Assembly (NCBI GenBank): GCA_014378485.1
Contig: JACMNO010000088.1
Location: forward strand, 18,347-82,346
Source: Bacteroidia bacterium
GTDB taxonomy: Bacteria; Bacteroidota; Bacteroidia; B-17B0; Aurantibacillaceae
Direction of reading: 5' to 3'
DNA: 64,000 nt
Position 1 is the first letter of the stretch; each line of letters begins with the position of its first letter. This document shows, piece after piece, positions 26,753 through 34,448 of the stretch. The translations under genes were made by a program, and so were the position numbers. The notes beneath the pieces were generated by a model. That model did not search any database and had not been told where the DNA came from. It worked only from the letters and a program-made list of their open reading frames with translations.

Positions 26753-28163
26753 ATAAAAGTCTTACACCGTAACCAGTGCCACCTTTTCCACGATAACTAT
26801 CTTTTGCGCCTATAAATGCAGGGCCGGCAATATCAAAATGCATATAAGGGTAATCGGTATATTTTACTAAAAATTTCCCTGCAGTTATAGCACCGCCATA
26901 AGGCCCACCAAGATTTTTCTGATCAGCAATGTCTGATTTGATCAATTCATCATATTCATCCCAGAATGGAAATTCAGCCAAACGTTCATGCATTCGCAAT
27001 CCACTAACCGTTAGTTTCATTTTTTGTTCATCAGTCGCTGTGCCCATACTTACAATTCCGTATTGTCCTATAGCCGCCATTGCTGCCCCTGTCAAGGTTG
27101 ATAATTCAATGGCCATTTCAGGTTTATAACGTTTTGCGTAATGAAGTGCGTCTGCTAAAATCATGCGGCCTTCTGCATCTGAGTTCAACATTTCCACTGT
27201 ACTTCCATCCATCATAGTTATAATGTCTCCGGGTGCAAAGGCATTAAAGCCGGGACGATTATCAGTTGCAGGAACCAAAGCAATCACGTGTACATTCAAT
27301 TTTGCTTTAGCAATAGCGTACATTGTACAACCCACTGCCGCACCTCCTGCCATATCACATTTCATAAGGTCCATGCTGTTTGGTGTAGGTTTCAAGCTTA
27401 AACCACCAGTATCATAAACCACTCCTTTACCAACCAAAACATATGGTCTTTTATTTTTTGGATTTTTTGGTTTGTATTCCATCACTGTAAAAGTTGGCGG
27501 ATCTACGCTTCCTTGGTTTACAGCTAGTAAGCCTCCCATTTTCAATTGTTTGATCTTTGCCTTATTAAATACTTCCACTTTAAATCCTGCACTCTTTCCC
27601 ATTGTTTTAAACGCGTCAGCAAGGTCAGTTGCATTTAAAGTATTTACCGGTTCGTTTACAAGGTCACGGGCTTTCAAAGTAGCATCTACTGCAATAGACA
27701 AATTATCAATATGCTGTACCGTTGCTTTATCATCCACAACATTTATACTTGCAAGTGTATTTGCTTTTTTCTTAGCGGTTGGTTTATGTTTAATGAACTG
27801 GTAATTTGCCAGTGCCATTCCCTCTGCCAAGGCTAATGAAAAATCAGGGTTTGATAATTCATTCACAATCGAAACCGCTGTTAGTTTTTCAGAATTCAGA
27901 TGATCAGTGATGGTGGCACCATTTTTACGAATACTTTCTAAAACAGTATAATGATTTTTTTTGTCATCTACCAATACCACACAAATAAAACGAGATAAGG
28001 TATTGATGCAAATGAATTTTTTTTCATTGACTTTGATGTCACGGGAAATATAATCTGCCTGCTCTTTGGTTAAAGCATACTCTGATTTATTTTTAAATGC
28101 AGAGCAAAGAATTGCCAAGCTTTGTTTACTATCAGTCTGCTTTTTTTTGGATATAACTGTCAT
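26730..28163 (-). CDS. pepA: Leucyl aminopeptidase, M17 family
   Basis: A cytosolic two-metal aminopeptidase that works as a hexamer. The C-terminal catalytic domain has VGKGVVYDTGGLSLKP (Lys and Asp ligands), MDLMKCDMAGGAAVG and NSDAEGRMILADAL, the NTDAEGR signature with Ser for Thr. Start: the frame extends to 28208, but MLTLKIAFILGKFAY is unlike the family; the ATG at 28163 gives MTVISKKKQ and 477 residues. First gene of the pepA, unknown, pdxA run. Confidence 0.93.
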   Translation of the reverse strand: MTVISKKKQTDSKQSLAILCSAFKNKSEYALTKEQADYISRDIKVNEKKFICINTLSRFICVVLVDDKKNHYTVLESIRKNGATITDHLNSEKLTAVSIVNELSNPDFSLALAEGMALANYQFIKHKPTAKKKANTLASINVVDDKATVQHIDNLSIAVDATLKARDLVNEPVNTLNATDLADAFKTMGKSAGFKVEVFNKAKIKQLKMGGLLAVNQGSVDPPTFTVMEYKPKNPKNKRPYVLVGKGVVYDTGGLSLKPTPNSMDLMKCDMAGGAAVGCTMYAIAKAKLNVHVIALVPATDNRPGFNAFAPGDIITMMDGSTVEMLNSDAEGRMILADALHYAKRYKPEMAIELSTLTGAAMAAIGQYGIVSMGTATDEQKMKLTVSGLRMHERLAEFPFWDEYDELIKSDIADQKNLGGPYGGAITAGKFLVKYTDYPYMHFDIAGPAFIGAKDSYRGKGGTGYGVRLLFDFFSNL

Positions 28164-28284
28164 ATATGCGAATTTACCTAAAATAAACGCGATTTTAAGA
28201 GTCAGCAAAGGTGGTTTTTAACCATCTGTAGCTGATAACATCATTTAAACTGCACAACCAACAGTTTTAAAAATTTTTTAAAAG

Positions 28285-29595
28285 TTAAATTCCCAGTTTT
28301 TTTGCATGATTAGAAGACTTTGCCGGGTTCCATGCGTCTTTATAAGAACGCTTGAAAAAGAACTCTTGCACATAAGCTACAGAACGCACTAACCTTAAAT
28401 AAAACCCAAAATACACTACCATAAGAGGTAAATAAGGAATAAAATAAATAATAGATGAATTTTTTCTCGTTCTGAATAATGAAAATACAAGGAACTTTAA
28501 AAAATTATTTACGGTATACAGCAAAATATTAAATGGAAATACAAATGCCAGCAAAGAGCTGTAATTAACTACCATATCAACAAGGTAAATCCACCATTTG
28601 ATATTCAGCAATAAATTATAAGTAATATTTTCAGCACTCGACACAAAATTTGAAAAACGGAAAGTGGCATTCGGATAAAATACATCGCGGTGTTTTCTAA
28701 CCCTAAAACGAATGATAGACTTGTCCCAACGGAGCCTTTGCTTAACTAATTTTCTGAAAGTGTCCGGTACACTTGTTTGGCAGACAGCCTCAGGCTCAAA
28801 CACGATTAAATATCCTAGCTTTCGTAACTTTACCGTAATATCACCATCTAACCCTGGCCCAATATCCCAACCCCCAACTCGGTCAAGTGCTTCACGTTTA
28901 AATGCACCAAAAGCTCCTGAAACCAACCGATAAATACCAAGATAACTTGAAGTTATTCGTCCAACTGAAATAGTATCAGAATACTCAATGGCCTGCAAAG
29001 TGGCACATAAACTATCTTTAAAATTTCGAACCAATATATTTCCACCAACTGCACCAATGGCATCATCTAAATAAAAAGGAATAATGATTTTTTCAATGGC
29101 GTCATTATCATAACTGCAATCCGCATCCAAATGGACAATAATTTTTCCTTTGGAAAACCGGTAGCCTAAATTAGCTGCTGATGCCTTGCCGCCCCGAACA
29201 TCATTTCTTAAAAATAAATCAATAAAACCGTTTTTCTGAAGGCTCTTACAAATACGTTCTGTATCATCATCGGAACCATCATCAATTACTATAAATTCAA
29301 AATTGGTATAACTTTGCTCTTTTAATGAGTTGGCTAATTTAAAAATGTGCAACCCTTCATTTTTTCCGGGAACAATTACAGAAACTAACGGCCTCTCAAT
29401 AAATAACCGTCTTCTGGCATTACTATAACGTTCTTTACGCTGCGGTTCACGCAATTTCCAGATGATTAGCACTGTTAATTCGAAAATAAAGAAACGGGCA
29501 AACTCAAAAAAAACGAAAAACCAGAATATTCTTAATAACTTGGACGGACCAACAGCTGAGATATAACTAAAAAATCCGTCAACTGCCTCTATCAT
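28285..29595 (-). CDS. Processive family 2 glycosyltransferase (exopolysaccharide synthase-like)
   Basis: A 436-residue membrane GT2. A hydrophobic N-terminus (about 20-45) precedes the catalytic domain with VIDDGSDDDTE (about 103-113), DADC at 157-160, LDGD near 249-252 and the processivity motif QRLRW at 286-290. Three or more C-terminal membrane segments follow, forming the polymer channel in related synthases (PgaC, Alg8, cellulose synthase). Inferred: it polymerises and extrudes an exopolysaccharide. It is the last gene of a four-gene cassette and overlaps the preceding TackOD1-like gene by 4 bases. The sugar is unknown. Confidence 0.9.
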   Translation of the reverse strand: MIEAVDGFFSYISAVGPSKLLRIFWFFVFFEFARFFIFELTVLIIWKLREPQRKERYSNARRRLFIERPLVSVIVPGKNEGLHIFKLANSLKEQSYTNFEFIVIDDGSDDDTERICKSLQKNGFIDLFLRNDVRGGKASAANLGYRFSKGKIIVHLDADCSYDNDAIEKIIIPFYLDDAIGAVGGNILVRNFKDSLCATLQAIEYSDTISVGRITSSYLGIYRLVSGAFGAFKREALDRVGGWDIGPGLDGDITVKLRKLGYLIVFEPEAVCQTSVPDTFRKLVKQRLRWDKSIIRFRVRKHRDVFYPNATFRFSNFVSSAENITYNLLLNIKWWIYLVDMVVNYSSLLAFVFPFNILLYTVNNFLKFLVFSLFRTRKNSSIIYFIPYLPLMVVYFGFYLRLVRSVAYVQEFFFKRSYKDAWNPAKSSNHAKKLGI

Positions 29596-31034
29596 GTTTT
29601 TTCAACCAACTCTTTGATAATAGATTGTATTTGCTTATCAAAAGATTGGCTTTTGCTCAGCAAAGCAACCTGGGAAACAACTAAAATTTCAAATTTTTCA
29701 AAGTTATCCCTCACTAATTCCTCTATCATATCTGTGATTTTTAGTACCATGAGGCTTGCGTTTTCAAAGGCCACGTCGTTTATACAAATGCTTATGATGG
29801 AAGGATTATTAATGCAAATAAAATCGGCTGGTGTAATGTTATCACGAATGATCGTTACAAACTCGGTCAACAACGATTTTTCTTTAGACTTACTAACGAT
29901 TTTATATAAATCAAAAATATTTTCGAAATAAAAAACTACAAGGTTTGAACTAAGTGTCACGTTGGCTTTAGTTCTTTCCTGCTCGTAATGCATCATAGTG
30001 GAGAAAGTTTTAAAGTCAAGTGTTCCTACAATCTCATGATTTAGTTCATAATCTGACGTGTAAATGCCCCCAACCGCCGAGTTTCGACCTTTTTTGGTCA
30101 GTTTATACAAATTGATGTCTTTTGAAATCAGGAATTGCACATCGGTATCCGTTTTACATTGAATGCATTTTGCTTTTACTAAATAATCCTGAAAAACATC
30201 ATTGCAATTTTGGCAGTGGTTAATAATTGAAGGCTTGTCATAATCAACACCAATGTGACGGAGATTTTTGGAACATTTTGGACAAGTTAAAACAGTATCA
30301 ATGTTGTTTTTAAAATCACTAATTGCTCCGATATAACCGCAGGGAAAATGATGGACAAGATCTTCTGACCGCATGTTTGCTGAATCACAATTGGGGCATA
30401 TTTCCCTAAAAGACAGATGACCACCTTTGCAATTACTGCACAAATAAACTCTGTCCTGAAAATCGGGCCATATCAAATGTTCTTTTTCGGCCCATTCTAA
30501 AATTTCAATAACTTTTGCTTCTTCAAATGCCTCAAAATTGACGGAAATTAAAGGATAACAATAACCTATAGTAGAATTGATATCCGTGATTGGTTTTAAT
30601 GTATTAATTTCGCGCGTAAACATAAAGTTCAACGCTTTTTTAAAAACCTGAATCTCAAAAGATGAAGAAGGCGAACTTTCAAGCCGGGTAATCTTCATGT
30701 AAATCTGATTGATATCATTGATTGTTTCAGGTATCTGATCAAAAGACATGATGATACCATCCGCTAATTCTTTTATATATGGATCATCGGTCACTTTATT
30801 ATTAATTAAAAAAAGTGGCTTCAGATAAAATTCCATATTTGAATGACTGCGGAATTTTTTTATAATTATTCGTGTAAATTCTACGTCTCTGGCATCGATA
30901 ATGATGGCATCGTATTTTTCAAGATCATCAATCTTTAATGAACTAAACGATTCAAAATAAAAGAATGTTTTACCAAAGCATGTTAAAATATTATCATGAA
31001 ACTCAACTTTATTATTCGCTAACGTTTTATCCAT
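29592..31034 (-). CDS. TackOD1-like zinc protein with receiver-like and degenerate GGDEF-like flanks
   Basis: A 480-residue cytosolic protein. Residues about 35-105 resemble a receiver-like domain (YDAIIIDARD). Residues about 140-300 are cysteine-rich: CxxC pairs at 199-202, 213-216, 251-254, 274-277 and 290-293, plus HHFPCGYIG at 228-236 and LRHIGVDYDKPSI. This agrees with what I remember of TackOD1, Thaumarchaeal output domain 1, a predicted zinc-binding output domain. Residues about 335-480 have the spacing of a GGDEF fold (FKTFSTMMHYEQERTK, then FICINNPSIISICIN) without any GG(D/E)EF, so probably no cyclase activity. Inferred: a regulator of the adjacent GT2. Confidence 0.65.
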   Translation of the reverse strand: MDKTLANNKVEFHDNILTCFGKTFFYFESFSSLKIDDLEKYDAIIIDARDVEFTRIIIKKFRSHSNMEFYLKPLFLINNKVTDDPYIKELADGIIMSFDQIPETINDINQIYMKITRLESSPSSSFEIQVFKKALNFMFTREINTLKPITDINSTIGYCYPLISVNFEAFEEAKVIEILEWAEKEHLIWPDFQDRVYLCSNCKGGHLSFREICPNCDSANMRSEDLVHHFPCGYIGAISDFKNNIDTVLTCPKCSKNLRHIGVDYDKPSIINHCQNCNDVFQDYLVKAKCIQCKTDTDVQFLISKDINLYKLTKKGRNSAVGGIYTSDYELNHEIVGTLDFKTFSTMMHYEQERTKANVTLSSNLVVFYFENIFDLYKIVSKSKEKSLLTEFVTIIRDNITPADFICINNPSIISICINDVAFENASLMVLKITDMIEELVRDNFEKFEILVVSQVALLSKSQSFDKQIQSIIKELVEKT

Positions 31035-31037
31035 AGC

Positions 31038-32156
31038 CTAATTAAATTTTAATTTTGATATATCCACACTCATTTTGTAAAAGGCATGCCATTTCTTAAT
31101 TTCAAGAGAATCGGCAGGGTATATATCAGCTGCAATACTTCTGGTTGTTGGCTCATATTTTTTTTGGAACTCTTCAGGCAATGTATAAGTGGCAATATAA
31201 AAACGCTTCAGAATACCAATACTGGTGGTTCCATCCGGGAATTTAATTTCAAATTCATCACCTACATTAAAATACTTCAAGTCTTCTTGCTCAAAATAGG
31301 CTTTTATAAATGCAGGATGGGCTTGATGGATAGACATAATTTCCTCACTCTTTAAAGCCGTTTCATAATTATGAATAAAAATCCGCGTAGAAACGCCACT
31401 GATCGGAGATTTAAAATATTTGGGCTCTGATAACAACTCCTCGCTAAATGCCAGCTTACTCATTTCAGATACACCTTTTGAAGAGCCATTTTTTAATCGG
31501 ATGTTAGACGCGCTGTATTTATTTTTATTGGTTGTCGGTCCCAATGTGTTGATCAATCCGTTTAATTCACTATTTTCCTTTTGCAGTTTTTGATTTTCAG
31601 TATTTAATCGAAAGATCTCATTCTGTACAAACTCCAACCTGCTTTTTGGCATTACATCCAGAATCACTTCGTTGCTTAACCGCTTGATTTCCGTTTTATA
31701 ATTAGCAACAAGATTTCCGTTTTCAGAAACATCAATGTTATTTAAAACGATTTTCTTTTTCAAAGCAAACAATTCTTTCACCCACCATTCATCTTTTCCC
31801 GCAGCCGTCAAAGAACCTATACCCAGCGATGATTGTCCGTTGATATCATCATCCCTGTCAAGTGCATAAGAAAATAAGGTGTCGTTTTTTTGAATGCTAT
31901 CACCTTCGTTCACATAAAATTCGATCACACGGGCATCGTCCGTTAAGCGAATGTGTGTGTTTTCGATAATGACATGACCAAAGGCGTGAACATACACAAA
32001 TTTGAAAAAGAAATAATAAAACATGAAAAGGATAAAAGTCAACAGCAAGCCTATATAAAGAATCCTGTCCCAGTTGCGCTGTTTTTTCTTTTTTACTTTT
32101 TGCTCATTAACAACGCGTATCAATGATTTGTTTCTCTGGAAGTTTATGCTTTTCAT
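31038..32156 (-). CDS. HlyD/Alg44-like membrane-fusion protein
   Basis: A 372-residue protein with a basic cytosolic N-terminus (KKKKQRNWDR), one membrane segment at about 33-52, then a periplasmic part: a lipoyl-like half-domain (HVIIENTHIRLTDDARVIEF, VNEGDSIQKND), a helical hairpin with coiled-coil text (about 165-205) and a second lipoyl half and beta-barrel (FKSPISGVSTRIF, YFNVGDEFEIKFPDG). This is the layout of HlyD-type periplasmic adaptors and of the periplasmic half of Alg44. Its cytosolic end is too short for a PilZ domain. It sits 1 base after the TolC-like gene and 3 bases before the TackOD1-like gene. Confidence 0.85.
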   Translation of the reverse strand: MKSINFQRNKSLIRVVNEQKVKKKKQRNWDRILYIGLLLTFILFMFYYFFFKFVYVHAFGHVIIENTHIRLTDDARVIEFYVNEGDSIQKNDTLFSYALDRDDDINGQSSLGIGSLTAAGKDEWWVKELFALKKKIVLNNIDVSENGNLVANYKTEIKRLSNEVILDVMPKSRLEFVQNEIFRLNTENQKLQKENSELNGLINTLGPTTNKNKYSASNIRLKNGSSKGVSEMSKLAFSEELLSEPKYFKSPISGVSTRIFIHNYETALKSEEIMSIHQAHPAFIKAYFEQEDLKYFNVGDEFEIKFPDGTTSIGILKRFYIATYTLPEEFQKKYEPTTRSIAADIYPADSLEIKKWHAFYKMSVDISKLKFN

Positions 32157-32157
32157 T

Positions 32158-34245
32158 TTACTTGTTACCTTCCTTCAAGTTAATACTTTGATTGTCAAAT
32201 TTGATCAAGTCATCCAAATCATGGTATGCTGATTTATCAAAACCGGATTTTTTTAAAGCTTCATTCATGCTATTCCTGTTCTCAAAGTCTTTGGTTCTTA
32301 ATGCTAAAACGCATTTACTTTTTAGTATTGCTTTTTCCTCTAACGTTTTCCTGGAAATAAAATCAGGGTCAACATTTTCGTAGGCCATTAAGTAAACATA
32401 ATTACAAAGCGTATTTAATACTGTTAAAACATCTTCGGGATAATTTAACGGGATAGAAACGGATAATTCTAGCTTATTTTTATCCGTAAACTCTTTAGCC
32501 TGCTTTAAAACCTGAATATATTTTTTGAAATACTGTTCTTTGTTTTCTTTAAAGTCGGTAAAAGTATGTGGTTCAATATCCAAATGAATACCTTTAATGT
32601 ATAACAGGTTCATGTTCATTTTTAAAGTATCTAAAAAACCAGTAATACCTGTCTGCAGCAGCTTATTGCTCCCAATCATTAAGTGAACCGGCGTGTTGTG
32701 ATTCTTTGAAATAAAATCAGAGATTTGCATTACATAGGCTTTGCCAGGATTATAAGAGATCAATAAAGGATTGAACTCATTCACTTTACAATATTCATTG
32801 ATAACGGTCTGTGAATTGTTTTTGAATGCATCGCTCCAAATATAAACAGCCTTAAATGGCGGATTACTGGAAGCAATATTAAGATTCGATAAATTCAAAG
32901 GGCTTGTGTATTCAGATATTTGAACCTTAGGCATTCCTGTTTTCAAGTCCAGAATAATTTTATAGAGATCCTGTTTTAAATCAATTAATTCAATAGCGTT
33001 ACTCCAATAATCGTCCAATATAAATAAAGCAGTATTGGGATTAAACTCCATGTCATCAAGCTGTTGCTTAACTCGCTCGGTTCTTAGTAATTCTTCAAAT
33101 ACCAATCGCTTATGATACAGGTTTTTAAATTGCTTTAATTTGTATTGATACTCATAATATTTGTTTAAGATCGATGCTTCAAAATCAACAGAATCAATTT
33201 CTTCTTTTGTAGTTGTTAGTTGTTGCTGAAGCAGGTAAAAAGCCTTTTTATCTTTTTGATTAAATGCTAATGGCATGGATAAATTCATTCCCACAGAAAT
33301 GTAAGATCTATTTGGTTGGGACGAATTATACACGTCGTAATAATTATAACGGGTGTATGCCTTTAAACTCACATCCTTCAAATAAGAGGATTGGTATTTT
33401 GCAAGCCGTGAGGCATCAGTTGCAGTTGAATCAAACGTGGAAATGTTTGCTTTTTGCAAAAGTTGATGAATATTAATATCAAGAATCGGTAACTCAAAAT
33501 CAAAGGTCTTTCCATTTGCTCTGGCCTGATTATAATTCTGATAAATATTATACTGAGCATTGATATCTGTGGTGTTTTGAATCGCTTTTAAATAATTATC
33601 TTTTGTGATGTGCTTAATGTCCCACAACTTTTCAATCACCGGAATTTGTTTGTTGTTCAGATTTTTTCGGGCATTTAAAATTTCAATTTTTTTAATATTA
33701 AAGTAAACAATTATCTGTGTTGTCTGAGCATTCTGAAAAGCGTTCAGTTTTTCTGTCTGTTGCTTTTTTTCTAATGTTTCATAATTCAGTTTCAGTATTT
33801 TGTTTCTCACCCTACTTTCGTAAAATCCATTGCTTAAAATATCCCAATCGAAGCCGGCAATCGCACGTCTTTTAAAAACAACAAATTCTTCGGGGTCAAC
33901 AATCGGGTTATTAAAATTTTCCTGGTAATTAACAGTTGCATGCAACCCGACCTCTTTTTTATTTATCGTTTGCTGCAATTGATTTAACCTCAGCTGCATT
34001 TTGGTACGGTTATCAACCAAAGACTTTTTGTCGATTTTAAAAGGCTCCGATTTTAAAGTGGCCGTTGAATCAATGATGCAGGAGGAAAAAGTTTGTGTAT
34101 TAAACTCATTCCATGTATCTGTGAGGCTTTTGATATACGATGAAACAATTTCATCCTTGTTCTGTCCCAACATAATATTCTCATGATAGATAAACAAGAC
34201 TGTTAGAAAAGCTAATATGTTACATTTTTTACAGAAAAAAGCCAT
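32158..34245 (-). CDS. TolC-like outer-membrane protein fused to a glycoside-hydrolase-like barrel
   Basis: A 695-residue exported protein. After a signal region (about 1-28, ending IMLGQ) the part to about residue 440 is long-helical with two related halves and short strands, the pattern of TolC family outer-membrane factors (QLQQTINKKEVGLHATVNYQ, then SYISVGMNLSMPL). From about 460 the protein changes to an alpha/beta barrel-like domain: PVHLMIGSNK, then GIHLDIEPH near 551-559, KLELSVSIPLNYP and YVYLMAYENVD. The LDIEP strand end resembles the GH18/GH-like catalytic DxE arrangement. A fusion of export channel and hydrolase is unusual. First gene of the cassette, upstream of HlyD-like, TackOD1-like and GT2. 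Confidence 0.75.
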   Translation of the reverse strand: MAFFCKKCNILAFLTVLFIYHENIMLGQNKDEIVSSYIKSLTDTWNEFNTQTFSSCIIDSTATLKSEPFKIDKKSLVDNRTKMQLRLNQLQQTINKKEVGLHATVNYQENFNNPIVDPEEFVVFKRRAIAGFDWDILSNGFYESRVRNKILKLNYETLEKKQQTEKLNAFQNAQTTQIIVYFNIKKIEILNARKNLNNKQIPVIEKLWDIKHITKDNYLKAIQNTTDINAQYNIYQNYNQARANGKTFDFELPILDINIHQLLQKANISTFDSTATDASRLAKYQSSYLKDVSLKAYTRYNYYDVYNSSQPNRSYISVGMNLSMPLAFNQKDKKAFYLLQQQLTTTKEEIDSVDFEASILNKYYEYQYKLKQFKNLYHKRLVFEELLRTERVKQQLDDMEFNPNTALFILDDYWSNAIELIDLKQDLYKIILDLKTGMPKVQISEYTSPLNLSNLNIASSNPPFKAVYIWSDAFKNNSQTVINEYCKVNEFNPLLISYNPGKAYVMQISDFISKNHNTPVHLMIGSNKLLQTGITGFLDTLKMNMNLLYIKGIHLDIEPHTFTDFKENKEQYFKKYIQVLKQAKEFTDKNKLELSVSIPLNYPEDVLTVLNTLCNYVYLMAYENVDPDFISRKTLEEKAILKSKCVLALRTKDFENRNSMNEALKKSGFDKSAYHDLDDLIKFDNQSINLKEGNK

Positions 34246-34392
34246 TTGAATTAAAGATTGTTAAAGTTAATCTTTATTTACACATAAGGAATTCTTAATA
34301 CTTCGCGCTATTTTTATGACATTCAGCATGTTAAGAGAAATTAGTATCGTTTTAGTTTTCTACATGTCAATTTAAACTGAAAGATCCTATAA

Positions 34393-34432
34393 GCAAAGAA
34401 GCCATCCACTAATGAGCGGATGGCTTCTTTGC
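34393..34432. terminator. Bidirectional rho-independent terminator after recQ
   Basis: GCAAAGAAGCCATCC pairs perfectly with GGATGGCTTCTTTGC around a 10-base loop. It lies 16 bases beyond the recQ stop (34449, minus strand). The A/T-rich outer bases give a moderate U-run only, so strength is uncertain, but the 15-bp stem is the strongest in this spacer. Confidence 0.75.
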
Positions 34433-34448
34433 AAACAAACTTAAAAAA

